Below are positions 41,353 through 50,433 of a stretch of 64,000 bases of DNA, one piece after another. A program made the translations under genes and the position numbers. The notes under the pieces were generated by a model, which saw nothing but the letters and a program-made list of their open reading frames with translations, ran no database searches and had not been told where the DNA came from. The stretch's first letter is position 1, and each line of letters opens with the position of its first letter. Origin of the DNA: Mycetocola reblochoni REB411 (GTDB lineage: Bacteria > Actinomycetota > Actinomycetes > Actinomycetales > Microbacteriaceae); contig NZ_FUKR01000022.1 of the NCBI RefSeq assembly GCF_900163835.1, positions 62,001 through 126,000 on the forward strand, written 5' to 3'.

Positions 41353-42311
41353 GCGGTCCTCCTCGGGGTGCGCAGACGCGGGTTGAGCGCGTCGAGGGTG
41401 AGGTCGGTGATCAGGTTCACGGTGACGAAGGTGACCGCGACGAGCATGACGCCGGCCTGGATGACGAGGAAGTCCTTGGCGGCGATGGCGTTGAACAGCT
41501 GGGTGCCGATGCCCGGCCAGACGAAGACCTTCTCCACGAACAGCACCCCGCTCATCAGCGCGCCGATCTGCAGCCCCGTGATCGTGATGACCGTCGGGAG
41601 CGTGTTGCGGCCGTAGTGGCGCGCCCGGATGCGCGCCGGAGAGATGCCGAGGGAGCGGAACAGGCGGATGTAGTCGGCGTGGGAGATGTCGATGATCTTG
41701 GACCGCACCAGCCGGGCGAGGATGAGCATCGACCCGAAGGAGGCGGCGACGGCGGGGAGGGCGAGGTGCCGGAGCAGGTCGACGACGCCGCCGTCACCGC
41801 GCAGGTCGCGCATGCCGGAGGCGGGCAGCCAGCCCAGCCAGAGGGCGAAGACCCCGACGAGCACGACGCCGAACCAGTAGGTCGGGGCGTTGTGGCCGAT
41901 CTGCACGACGCCCATGCTGATGCGGTCGGCGACGCTGCCCTGGCGGAACCCCGCGACGGCACCGATCAGCGTCCCGAAGACGAGGCAGAGCAGGACCGCG
42001 GCGACGGTGAGGACGAGGGTGTTGGCGAAGGGCTCGAGGACGAGCGAGGTCACGGGGCGGCCGCCGCTGAGGGAGGTGCCCCAGTTGCCGATCGCGAACT
42101 GGCCGAGCCAGGCGAGGTAGCGCTCCACAGGGGGCCGGTCCAGCCCGTACGCGGCGCGCAGGCCGGCGAGCTGCTCCTCCGTCATGTTCTGCGTGTCCTG
42201 ACCCGCGAGCGGGTCCCCCGGGGTGGCGTCGGCGACCGCGAACACGACCGCCGACACCCCCAGGAGGACGAGCACTGCCGAGGCGACGCGCGCGACGGCG
42301 TACCGGATCAT
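41349..42311 (-). CDS. ABC importer permease, DppB type
   Basis: Predicted 320 residues, six spans. It begins MIRYAVARVASAVLVLLGVSAVVFAVADATPGDP, the DppB signature, with the EAA loop DYIRLFRSLGISPARIRARHYGRNTLP and the C-terminal VFVWPGIGTQLFNAIAAKDFLVIQ. It pairs with the DppC-type permease downstream. The start overlaps the lipoprotein stop (ATGA at 42308-42311). Confidence 0.92.
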   Translation of the reverse strand: MIRYAVARVASAVLVLLGVSAVVFAVADATPGDPLAGQDTQNMTEEQLAGLRAAYGLDRPPVERYLAWLGQFAIGNWGTSLSGGRPVTSLVLEPFANTLVLTVAAVLLCLVFGTLIGAVAGFRQGSVADRISMGVVQIGHNAPTYWFGVVLVGVFALWLGWLPASGMRDLRGDGGVVDLLRHLALPAVAASFGSMLILARLVRSKIIDISHADYIRLFRSLGISPARIRARHYGRNTLPTVITITGLQIGALMSGVLFVEKVFVWPGIGTQLFNAIAAKDFLVIQAGVMLVAVTFVTVNLITDLTLDALNPRLRTPRRTA

Positions 42312-43915
42312 TCGCTCAGGCCCACGGTGGTCAGGTCGACCCAGTTCTGCCCCGGCGAGACGAAGCCGGTGACCCGGTCGCTGTACGCCCACCCGACGCT
42401 CGGCGAGGCGAGCGGGACCCACAGCGCCTCGTCGATCGCGAGCTGGTTGGCTTCCTGGAAGCTCTGCACGTAGCTGTCCTGGTCCGCGTTCGCGGCGGCG
42501 GCGTCGATCGCCTCGGGGACGGCGGCGTCGATGTACTGCCCGCCGTCGCCGATGCGGGTGACGTAGCCGGAGTAGGCGACGCGGAGCCAGTCCGCCGTGA
42601 GCAGGCCCCACGACATGGGCTGGAGGGCGACGTCATCGCCCGGATCGGCGATGTTCTGGGAGAAGGTCAGCCAGTCGCTGGTGCGCACCTCGACGTCGAT
42701 GCCGACGTCCTCGAGGTTGCTCTGGATGTACTCGGCCGTCTTCGGGACGTACGTCGAGATCGCGAGCGACAGCTCGCCGTCCTCGTACCCGGCCTCCTCG
42801 AGGAGTGCGCGGGCGCCGTCCGGGTCGAAGTCGGCGTCCGTCTGGCCCTCGTCGAAGGCCTCGTTGGAGAGGGGGTAGATGTTGCGTGCGACGGCGGCGT
42901 GACCGGAGTACACGGTGTCGACCAGTCCCTGACGGTCGATCGCCTTGATGATCGCCTGGCGCACGCGCACGTCCTGGACGGCCTCGTTGGCCCAGTTGAA
43001 GGCGTAGAAGTCGATGTTCGCCGCGCCGAGGTTGTCCGGCGTTCCGTAGCCGCTCTGCGCGAGCTCGTCGATGGCGTCGGCCGGCGGGTTGGCGATGATG
43101 TCGACGTCGCCCGTGCGCAGCGCGGACGCGCGGGCGGACTCGTCGGTGATGGTGCGGAAGATGAGCTTCTCTGCGACCGGCGCGTCGCCCCAGTAGTCGT
43201 CGTTGCGCTCCAGGGTGGTGTGGTCGTTCGCCTTGCGCTCGACGAAGGTGTACGGGCCGGTGCCGACGGGGTGGTCGGCGAGGCCGTCGTTGCCGTACTC
43301 CTCCAGCGCGGCGGGGCTGAACACGCCCTGCACGTAGTTGCCCTGCGCCACGTACCGCGGGAAGGCGAGGAACGGGTCGGTGAAGGTGTAGCTGAAGGTG
43401 TGGTCGTCGACCACCTCCGTCGATTCGAGGGTGGCGAACACGCCGGACATGCGGGCCTGGCTCTCCTCGTCGAAGTACTCGAAGTCGGGGTCGGTGAAGC
43501 GGCGGACGTTGACGTCGAGGGCCTCGGCGTCGAAGGGGGTGCCGTCGCTGAAGGTGACGCCCTCGCGCAGGTGGAAGGTGAAGGTGCGCCCGTCGTCGCT
43601 GACGTCCCAGCTCTCGGCCAGCCCGGGGACCAGCTCGGGGGTGCCGTCCTCCGCCGGCGTGGACAGGTCCTCGGTGATGAGGGTCTCGTAGATGTGCCTG
43701 TCGATCCGGAAGGTGTCGTAGGAGTACTGGCGGTTCGGGTCGAACACGGTCGGTTCCGTCGGGAGGGCGACGATGACGGTCGGGTCCTCGACGGAGGCCG
43801 TCGAGGAGGCATCCGTGGACGCCGTGCAGGCGGTGAGCAGGGAGCCCGTGACGGCGAGGGCGAGGATGCTGGGAATCAGACGGCGCGTGCGGCGCCCGGG
43901 GGAGAATGCGTTCAC
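42308..43915 (-). CDS. Solute-binding lipoprotein of the ABC importer (family 5)
   Basis: Predicted 535 residues. The lipobox SLLTAC puts the lipidated cysteine at residue 30. The mature protein has the family 5 (oligopeptide/nickel/dipeptide) core: VFDPNRQYSYDTFRIDRHIYETLI, LAESWDVSDDGRTFTFHLREGVTFSDGTPFDAEAL and PVGTGPYTFVERK. It delivers ligand to the DppB/C/DF genes of the same operon. The association with flavin monooxygenase genes suggests a small organosulfur- or amine-type ligand more than peptides, but the sequence does not fix the ligand. Confidence 0.92.
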   Translation of the reverse strand: MNAFSPGRRTRRLIPSILALAVTGSLLTACTASTDASSTASVEDPTVIVALPTEPTVFDPNRQYSYDTFRIDRHIYETLITEDLSTPAEDGTPELVPGLAESWDVSDDGRTFTFHLREGVTFSDGTPFDAEALDVNVRRFTDPDFEYFDEESQARMSGVFATLESTEVVDDHTFSYTFTDPFLAFPRYVAQGNYVQGVFSPAALEEYGNDGLADHPVGTGPYTFVERKANDHTTLERNDDYWGDAPVAEKLIFRTITDESARASALRTGDVDIIANPPADAIDELAQSGYGTPDNLGAANIDFYAFNWANEAVQDVRVRQAIIKAIDRQGLVDTVYSGHAAVARNIYPLSNEAFDEGQTDADFDPDGARALLEEAGYEDGELSLAISTYVPKTAEYIQSNLEDVGIDVEVRTSDWLTFSQNIADPGDDVALQPMSWGLLTADWLRVAYSGYVTRIGDGGQYIDAAVPEAIDAAAANADQDSYVQSFQEANQLAIDEALWVPLASPSVGWAYSDRVTGFVSPGQNWVDLTTVGLSE

Positions 43916-43970
43916 CCGTGAACCGTACGAGAGCGCCCTCCCCCGGTGACAGTGCCCCCGACACGGAGCG

Positions 43971-45314
43971 TCATCGCGGCGTAAGACTTCGACTCGGAGC
44001 GGGCACAGAGGGCAGGCCGAGCGAGTCGCGCAGCGTCGTCCCCGGGTACTCGTGCCGGTACAGCCCGCGTTCCTGCAGGATCGGCACGACGTGGTCGACG
44101 AAGAGGGCGAGCTGGCCCGGCTGCGTGTACGGGAGCAGGTTGAAGCCGTCCGCCGCCCCCGAGGCGAACCAGTGCTCCAGGGAGTCGGCGATCCGCTCGG
44201 GGCTGCCGATCACCTGGTGGTGGCCGCGCTGGCCGGCGACGCGTCGCGCGAGCTTTCGGACGGTCATCCCCGGCGTCTCCGCGATGCGCTTGTACACCTC
44301 GAGGCGCGACTTGTGACCCTGGGCCGTCTCGGGGTCGGGCAGCGGCGGCACCGGCCCGTCCAGGGGGTACTCCCGCAGGTCGACGGTGATGACCTCGCGG
44401 AGGCCGCTGAGCACCTGGTCGAGGCGCACGGTGTCGAGCAGCCGCTCGTACTCGGCCTCTGCCTCGGCGTCCGTCGAGCCGATGACGAAGGAGAAACCGG
44501 GGGTGATGAGGACCTCGGACGGACGGCGCCCCGCCCTGGCGAGCTCGCGGTGCACGGTGTCGACGAAGGCCCGGCCGAGCTCGACCGTCGTCTGGGCGGT
44601 GAAGATGACCTCCGCGTGCTCCGCGGCGAAGCGGATCCCCCGGGGTGAGGAGCCCGCCTGCACGCGCACCGGCTCGTCCTGCGGCGACCGGGGCAGGTCG
44701 ACCGGTCCCCGCACGCGGAAGTACTCGCCCTCGTGGTCGATGGCGCGCACGGACGCCGGCCGGGCCCACACCCCCTCCTCGGCGTCCCAGGCGACGGCGT
44801 CGCCGTCCCAGCTGCGCCACAGCTCCCTCACCACCCGGACGCTCTCCGTCGCCCGGTCGTAGCGCTCGTCGTGGCTGACGTGGTCGGTGAGGCCGTAGTT
44901 GCGCAGGGTGTCGGGCGAGTAGCTGGTGACGATGTTCCAGCCCGCCCTGCCACCGCTCAGGTGGTCGAGCGAGAGCAGCTGCCTGGCCAGGGTGAAGGGT
45001 TCGGTGTAGGTCGTCGAGGCGGTGACGACGACGCCGAGGGAGCGGGTCTGTGCGGCCACGGCGCCGGCCAAACCGATCGGCTCGAACCCGCCGACCGGGC
45101 CGTACTGCCAGTTGCCCTCCGGACCGGCGCTGCCGCGGTCGGCGATGAAGAACGCGTCGAACAGCCCGCGCTCGGCCAGGCGCGCCGACTCCAGTGTCGT
45201 CTCCAGGACGTGGGTGCTGTGCGGTGCCACCTCGGCGAGACGCCAGGAGGAGGGCAGGTGCCCGTGGGGCATGTGGAACAACGACAGGTGGATGTGGCGG
45301 TCGGGGGCGGTCAT
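43971..45314 (-). CDS. FMN-dependent monooxygenase, NtaA/SnaA/DszA type (second copy)
   Basis: Predicted 447 residues. Family blocks: GLFDAFFIADRGS, FTLARQLLSLDHLSGGRAGWNIVTSYSPDTLRNYGL, YDRATESVRVVRELW, EPVRVQAGSSPRGIRFAAEHAEVIF and GAADGFNLLPY. It keeps the full-length family pattern, more canonical than the copy at 36254. It has an AGGAGAG site before the ATG at 45314. It sits 16 bases after the acyl-CoA-dehydrogenase-like gene and 55 bases before the lipoprotein gene, so enzyme and importer form one leftward unit. Substrate unknown. Confidence 0.9.
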   Translation of the reverse strand: MTAPDRHIHLSLFHMPHGHLPSSWRLAEVAPHSTHVLETTLESARLAERGLFDAFFIADRGSAGPEGNWQYGPVGGFEPIGLAGAVAAQTRSLGVVVTASTTYTEPFTLARQLLSLDHLSGGRAGWNIVTSYSPDTLRNYGLTDHVSHDERYDRATESVRVVRELWRSWDGDAVAWDAEEGVWARPASVRAIDHEGEYFRVRGPVDLPRSPQDEPVRVQAGSSPRGIRFAAEHAEVIFTAQTTVELGRAFVDTVHRELARAGRRPSEVLITPGFSFVIGSTDAEAEAEYERLLDTVRLDQVLSGLREVITVDLREYPLDGPVPPLPDPETAQGHKSRLEVYKRIAETPGMTVRKLARRVAGQRGHHQVIGSPERIADSLEHWFASGAADGFNLLPYTQPGQLALFVDHVVPILQERGLYRHEYPGTTLRDSLGLPSVPAPSRSLTPR

Positions 45315-45330
45315 CGTGCTCTCCTGGTTC

Positions 45331-46560
45331 TCAGCCGCGCGGGGCGGGCGCCGGCGCTGGCTGCGTCGCGGTCGGGTCGGCGTCGTTGACGAGCCAGTCC
45401 CCGAGGACACGCTCCTTGTAGACGCGGGGGTTGTGGGACACGACGGTCCTGGCGTTGCGCCAGTGCCGGTCGAGGGCGAGGTCGTCGGTCACGGCGGAGG
45501 CGCCGAGCGCGTCGAAGACGAGGGTCGTCGCGGTCAGCGTCGCGTCGCTGATCACGAGCTGCGCGGCGGCGTTGTCCAGCGTCCCCTGCCGCAGGGCGCG
45601 GCGCTCCTCGTCGACCGCGCCGCGGCGGTGGGCGTCCGCGACGACGTCGATCGCCTCGGCCGACCGTCGCCCAGCCGACTCCCCCGCGAAGACGAGGGCC
45701 GAGACCCTGCCGATCACCTGGAGCAGCTGCGGGTCGTCCGCGGGCCGCTCGGTGACCGCCTGCCTGTGGGTCCGCGTCCTCGCCGTCAGCGCCGCGACGC
45801 CGTCGCGCCTGGTCGCCCGTGCGATGCCGATGAGCACGGACAGCAGGCTCTGCTGGTAGAAGAGGTTCTGGTAGCTGAAGCGTTCCTCGGCGCGGTAGAC
45901 GTCGGCCGCGTCGACGGCGGCGTCCCTGTAGCGGACGCTCCCCGACCCGGTGGCGCGCTGGCCGAAGCCGTTCCAGTCGTCGACGACCTCGACGCCCTCC
46001 TGGGCGGCGCGCACGAGCGCGACGGCGAACCGGCCGTCCTCGTCGACGCTGAGCACGTCGAGCCAGTCGGCGTACAGGCTTCCGGTCGCGTACTGCTTCG
46101 AGCCTGTGAGCAGCCGTCCGCCGTCGTCGGCCGCGGTGAGGCGGGTCCGCATCGTCGCCGCGGTGCCGCCGGCCGCCTCCGTCCAGCCGCCTCCGATGAC
46201 GTCGCCGCGTCTGAGGCGGTCGATCCAGCGGTGGTCGACGGGGGAGGCGCCCAGACGATCCTCGACGAAGGCGAGGTGGTTCCGCCAGATGTGGGCGACG
46301 TTCGGGTCAGCCTCGGCGAGGAGGGAGAGCAGGTGGAACACCTGGGCGAGGGAGGCGCCCGACCCGCCGAGCCGGACCGGGACGCGGAGAAGCCCGAACC
46401 CGGCGTCGACGAGCCAGCGGACCTGGTCGTACGGCAGAGTCCGCGTGCGCTCGCGGTCGAGGCTTTCCTCCCCGATGCGGTCGAAGACCGGCTGGTAGCG
46501 CCGCTGGAGCGTATCGCTGTCGGTCTCGGGGGAGGAGGGGAGCGCGTTGCGGTCAGGCAC
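45331..46560 (-). CDS. Acyl-CoA-dehydrogenase-like flavoenzyme, DszC/SfnB type (second copy)
   Basis: Predicted 409 residues. It shows LPYDQVRWLVDAGFGLLRVPVRLGGSGASLAQVFHLLSLLAEADPNVAHIWRNH at the N-terminus, the flavin-site middle domain (GGGWTEAAGGTAAT, LTGSKQYATGSLYADWLDV, then VVDDWNGFGQRATGSGSVRY), and a C-terminal helical bundle ending RNARTVVSHNPRVYK. This is the pattern of DszC/SfnB flavin monooxygenases acting on sulfur compounds. The GTG at 46560 is chosen because AAAGGA lies 6 bases upstream. Confidence 0.85.
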   Translation of the reverse strand: MPDRNALPSSPETDSDTLQRRYQPVFDRIGEESLDRERTRTLPYDQVRWLVDAGFGLLRVPVRLGGSGASLAQVFHLLSLLAEADPNVAHIWRNHLAFVEDRLGASPVDHRWIDRLRRGDVIGGGWTEAAGGTAATMRTRLTAADDGGRLLTGSKQYATGSLYADWLDVLSVDEDGRFAVALVRAAQEGVEVVDDWNGFGQRATGSGSVRYRDAAVDAADVYRAEERFSYQNLFYQQSLLSVLIGIARATRRDGVAALTARTRTHRQAVTERPADDPQLLQVIGRVSALVFAGESAGRRSAEAIDVVADAHRRGAVDEERRALRQGTLDNAAAQLVISDATLTATTLVFDALGASAVTDDLALDRHWRNARTVVSHNPRVYKERVLGDWLVNDADPTATQPAPAPAPRG

Positions 46561-46633
46561 GACGGTCCTTTCTGGTGGGGGAGGAGCGGTGGGCGGCACG
46601 GTGCGGACACCGGGTCGTCCGGGGGCGGTCGTG

Positions 46634-47704
46634 TCAGCCGGTTTCGGTGTCGCTGCGGGTTTCGGTTTCGGTGCCGCTGTGGGCCGCCGCCGAGTGGTCC
46701 TCCGGCGAACGGTCCGCCGGCGAGGGCGCCCGCAGGTGCGCGGTCGCCGTCTCGACCTCGCGATAGCCCAGGCTGCGGTAGAGCGCCGCCGCCCGGTGCC
46801 GGTTCTCGAGGTCGGCGCCGAGCGAGGCGGTCGACAGGCCGGCCTGTGCGGCGCGCGCCCACAGCTCGGACAGCAGCAGCGGTCCGAGCCCGCGTCGCCG
46901 GTACTCGGGCGGGACACCGAGGAAGTCGGTGTGGACGGACTCGACGGCCCGCCCGGTGGCGGTGTCGACGTAGTGGGTGTTGAGCGCGTAGGCGGCGATG
47001 CGCGGACCCCCGGGCCCCTCCGCCACCGCGGCGAGGGTCAGCTCGGGGATGAACGCCGGGCCGTCCAGGTAGGTATGCCACTGCTCGTCCGTCTTCGTCA
47101 TCGGCCCCCAGTGGTCGGCGAAGGAGGCGTTGTGGGTCAGGCGGAGCTCGTCGAGAAGTCCCTCCCGCCTCAGCTCGGTGCCGGTGAGGATCCGCAGCCC
47201 GTCCGGCGGGGCGGCGCCCGCGCGGTCGGGACCGGTCAGCGTGCGATGCATGCGGGAGAATCGGCGCACCACGTGGAACCCCTTCCGCCCAAGCGCGGCG
47301 CGGAGCGAGGTCTGCCGGTCCGTCGTGATCGTCTGGGCCGGGGCAGGTGTGACCGTGGCCGAGACGAGGGCGTCGGTGAGCACGGCCGGTGCGTCCCCGT
47401 CGACCAGGATGACGATGGCGGACGGGTCGGCGTCACCGGGGGGAGCCGCGGCCACGACGGCGGCCACGCCTCCGCCGACCCGGACGACGACGCGGCCGTG
47501 CCCCGTCGGGTCGACACCGTCGAGGAAGGCGTCCAGCTCACCGCTGCGGGCGCGGAACGCCCGACCGCCGAGGCTCGGCGTCGCGTCGACGAAGGCGAGG
47601 ACCGCCGGCGCGTCCTCGTGTCGGTACGGATCGGCGGCCGCGGCGACGCCGCGACGCGTGAGCTCGTCCACGACGCGGGGGAGCAGGGGGGCGGCTTCGG
47701 GCAT
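46634..47704 (-). CDS. GNAT-fold protein, probably two GNAT domains
   Basis: Predicted 356 residues. The C-terminal half is a clear GNAT: LTHNASFADHWGPMTKTDEQW, then TDFLGVPPEYRRRGLGPLLLSELWARAAQAGLSTASLGADLENRHRAAALYRSLGYREV, carrying the acetyl-CoA loop. The N-terminal half (1-165) looks like a decayed second GNAT, as in mycothiol synthase. The tail after residue 325 is Ser/Glu/Thr-rich and ends ETETRSDTETG. It is the first gene of the leftward monooxygenase-importer operon; substrate unknown. Confidence 0.75.
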   Translation of the reverse strand: MPEAAPLLPRVVDELTRRGVAAAADPYRHEDAPAVLAFVDATPSLGGRAFRARSGELDAFLDGVDPTGHGRVVVRVGGGVAAVVAAAPPGDADPSAIVILVDGDAPAVLTDALVSATVTPAPAQTITTDRQTSLRAALGRKGFHVVRRFSRMHRTLTGPDRAGAAPPDGLRILTGTELRREGLLDELRLTHNASFADHWGPMTKTDEQWHTYLDGPAFIPELTLAAVAEGPGGPRIAAYALNTHYVDTATGRAVESVHTDFLGVPPEYRRRGLGPLLLSELWARAAQAGLSTASLGADLENRHRAAALYRSLGYREVETATAHLRAPSPADRSPEDHSAAAHSGTETETRSDTETG

Positions 47705-47755
47705 GTCCGAAATGATCCCCCATCCGCGTCGCGGCGGAGCCTCCGAGACCGGGCT

Positions 47756-47829
47756 CGTTACCGTTCGTGACGGTTCGAAACGCTGTGTTAAGCGGCGCCG
47801 CGTCGGGTGGTGCCTGGCGACCCTACGGT
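47756..47829. promoter_or_regulatory. Divergent promoter region between the two importer operons
   Basis: The 174-base gap between divergent starts holds ACCGT-tcgtg-ACGGT (47760-47774) inside a wider CGTT...AACG pairing (47756-47782), and a TACGGT -10-like box (47824-47829) for the rightward operon. A shared regulator site is likely; none is identified. Confidence 0.4.
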
Positions 47830-47878
47830 TGTGCTCACCCGACGACCACGCCCCCGGTCGTCCGACCCGAAGGCCGCC

Positions 47879-49501
47879 ATGACCCTCTTCGAGCTGTCGC
47901 ATCTGAGCGTGGAATTCCCCGCCGCGGACGGCACGACGGTGCCCGCCGTGAGTGACGTCAGCCTCGCCGTCGACGCCGGGCGCACCGTCGCCGTTGTCGG
48001 CGAGTCGGGATCGGGCAAGACCGTCAGCCTCCTGGCCGCCACCGGGCTGCTCGACGGGGCGGTCGTCGGCGGGTCGGCGCGCTTCGACGGCGTCGAGCTG
48101 AACGGGCTGGAGCCACGGCGCCGGCGCGCGCTGCTGGGGGCCCGGATCGGCTTCGTCTTCCAGGACCCCGCGAGCAATCTGCACCCGTTCAAGCGGGTGG
48201 GGGCGCAGATCGCCGAGGCGGTCAGGGTGCACCGGCGTGGCTCGCGCGCCGAGGTGGCCGCGAGGGTCGCCTCGCTGCTCGCCGACGTCGGTCTGGACGG
48301 CGAAGCGCGCATCGCGCGCGCCTACCCGGCCGAGCTGTCCGGGGGCCAGCGCCAGCGCATCATGATCGCCATCGCGATCGCCAACGACCCCGCGCTGATC
48401 ATCGCCGACGAGCCGACGACCGCACTGGACGCGAGCGTGCAGGCGAGCGTGCTCCGCCTCTTCCGCCGGATCCAGGAGAGCCATGGCACGGCGATCGTCC
48501 TGGTCAGCCACGACCTGGGCGTCGCCGGGGCGCTCGCCGACGATATCGTCGTCGTCCGCGACGGCCGCGTGGTGGAGTCGGGGGAGGCGCGTGGTCTCGT
48601 GTCGGCTCCGGGCGATCCGTACACGCGGGAGCTCGTCCTGGCCGCCCAGCTGCACGCGCTCCCCGCGGGCGGCGTGGCGCCGTCGCATCGGCGCAGGGGC
48701 GACGACGGTGCGCCCGTGCTCCGCGTGTCCGGCCTGGCGAAGTCGTATCGCGCCGGTCGCCGTCGCCGCCCCGTGGTCGACGGGATCGGCTTCGACGTCG
48801 CCGCGGGGAGCATCACCGCCCTCGTCGGCGAGTCGGGTGCGGGCAAGTCGACGGTCGGGCGCATCGCTGCCGGTCTCCAGTACGCCGACGCGGGCGTCGT
48901 CGAGATCGCGGGCGTCCGCCTGCCCACCGCGGTGGCCGACGGCGTCCCTCCGCTCAGCCCGCAGCTGCGCGCCGAGGTGCAGCTGGTGTTCCAGGACCCG
49001 TACACGAGCCTCAACCCGAGGAAGACCGTCGCCGAGACGATCGCCACGGCCCGTGCCGTCCGCCCCGAGTGGGGCCACGCCACGGTGCGGTCGCGCGTCC
49101 GCGAGGTCGCCGCGCAGGCGCGGCTCGACCCTGGCCTTCTCGATCGTCGCCCGCATGAGCTGTCCGGTGGCCAGCGCCAGCGCACCGCGATCGCGCGGGC
49201 GCTGTTCCCCCGTCCGCGGCTGCTGGTCGCCGACGAGGCGCTCTCGGCGCTGGACGTGACGACCCAGCGGCAGGTGATCCTTCTCCTCGAGGAGCTCCGC
49301 GACACGCAGGATCTCGCCATCCTGCTGATCACCCACGACCTGGGTGTCGTCGCGACGGTCGCTGACGCCGTCGTCGTCCTCGGGCCGGAGGGGCAGGAAG
49401 AGGCGGGCGAGGTCGACCGCGTCTTCGGCTCGCCGCGGTCGGCGTACACGCGGCTGCTGCTCGACGCCGTCCCCCGCCTCGACGGGAGGGTGGCGGGATG
49501 A
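47879..49501 (+). CDS. ABC importer ATPase, fused double-domain (second system)
   Basis: Predicted 540 residues with two ATPase domains. Domain 1: GESGSGKTVSLLAATG, LSGGQRQRI, LIIADEPTTALD. Domain 2: GESGAGKSTVGRIAAG, LSGGQRQRT and LLVADEALSALD, where the usual DEPTSALD reads DEALSALD; the catalytic Glu and D-loop remain. Same DppD-DppF fusion layout as the copy at 38740 but clearly divergent in sequence. First gene of a rightward ATPase-DppC-DppB-lipoprotein operon. ATG at 47879 matches the family; a weak AAGG lies upstream. Confidence 0.92.
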   Translation: MTLFELSHLSVEFPAADGTTVPAVSDVSLAVDAGRTVAVVGESGSGKTVSLLAATGLLDGAVVGGSARFDGVELNGLEPRRRRALLGARIGFVFQDPASNLHPFKRVGAQIAEAVRVHRRGSRAEVAARVASLLADVGLDGEARIARAYPAELSGGQRQRIMIAIAIANDPALIIADEPTTALDASVQASVLRLFRRIQESHGTAIVLVSHDLGVAGALADDIVVVRDGRVVESGEARGLVSAPGDPYTRELVLAAQLHALPAGGVAPSHRRRGDDGAPVLRVSGLAKSYRAGRRRRPVVDGIGFDVAAGSITALVGESGAGKSTVGRIAAGLQYADAGVVEIAGVRLPTAVADGVPPLSPQLRAEVQLVFQDPYTSLNPRKTVAETIATARAVRPEWGHATVRSRVREVAAQARLDPGLLDRRPHELSGGQRQRTAIARALFPRPRLLVADEALSALDVTTQRQVILLLEELRDTQDLAILLITHDLGVVATVADAVVVLGPEGQEEAGEVDRVFGSPRSAYTRLLLDAVPRLDGRVAG

Positions 49502-50433
49502 GCGAGGCGACGGCCACCCGTCGAGCCGCGCGCAGGGCGGGCGATCTCGCCGCGCTGCTCCGGTCCGACCGCTCGCTGACGGTCGGGCTTGCCCTCGTCG
49601 TCGGGGTGCTGCTCATGGCCGCCTCGGCCCCGCTGCTGTCCGCGATCCTCGGCCACGGACCGAACGACCAGTTCCCCGACGAGACGCTCGACTCCGCCGG
49701 GCTGCCGGTCAGCTTCGCACCCGGCTTCCTGCTCGGCGCGGACAGCTCCGGGCGCGACGTGCTGCTGCGGACCCTGTACGGATCGCACATCTCGCTCGCC
49801 GTCGGCATCCCCGCCACGGTGCTGTCCGCGGTCATCGGAACGACCATCGGCCTGGTGGCCGGCTACGCGGGAGGACGCACGGACGCGGTCCTGTCGGAGC
49901 TGACCACCATCGCTCTGGCGTTCCCCTTCCTCCTCACGGCGCTGAGCGTGGTCACGCTGAACCGCGGGGCGGCGGGGACGACCGTCGTCGACCCGGTCCT
50001 CGTGGTGGTCGGCATCATCGTGCTCTTCTCGTGGACCTCCTTCGCGCGGGTCGTGCGCGGCATGGTCATCGAGCTCAAGGGCAGGCCGTTCGTCGTCGCC
50101 GCACGCGGCGCGGGGCGGGGTCACGCGGCGGTGCTGTGGTCGGAGATCCTGCCGAACCTCGCGCCGACGGTCGTCGTGCTCGCCGCCGTGCAGCTCCCGG
50201 TGAACATCGTCGCGGAGGCGACGCTCTCCTTCCTCGGCGTCGGCACACGCCCACCGACCGCGAGCTGGGGGAACATGATCGCCAACGCGCAGGAGACGGC
50301 CCTGTACCAGGTGCAGCCGTTCATGCTGCTCGCCCCGGCCGCCGCGCTCTTCGTCACCGTGTTCGGCTTCAACCTGCTGGCCACCCGGCTGAGGGAGCAC
50401 CTGGACCCGCGCGTCAGGGGAGGACGGTCGTGA
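49498..50433 (+). CDS. ABC importer permease, DppC type (second system)
   Basis: Predicted 311 residues, six spans. Diagnostic segments: LLGADSSGRDVLLRTLYGSHISLAVGI, the EAA loop PFVVAARGAGRGHAAVLWSEILPNLAP, and EATLSFLGVGTRPPTASWGNMIANAQ with the C-terminal FGFNLLATRLREHLDPR. Start overlaps the ATPase stop (ATGA). Confidence 0.92.
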   Translation: MSEATATRRAARRAGDLAALLRSDRSLTVGLALVVGVLLMAASAPLLSAILGHGPNDQFPDETLDSAGLPVSFAPGFLLGADSSGRDVLLRTLYGSHISLAVGIPATVLSAVIGTTIGLVAGYAGGRTDAVLSELTTIALAFPFLLTALSVVTLNRGAAGTTVVDPVLVVVGIIVLFSWTSFARVVRGMVIELKGRPFVVAARGAGRGHAAVLWSEILPNLAPTVVVLAAVQLPVNIVAEATLSFLGVGTRPPTASWGNMIANAQETALYQVQPFMLLAPAAALFVTVFGFNLLATRLREHLDPRVRGGRS

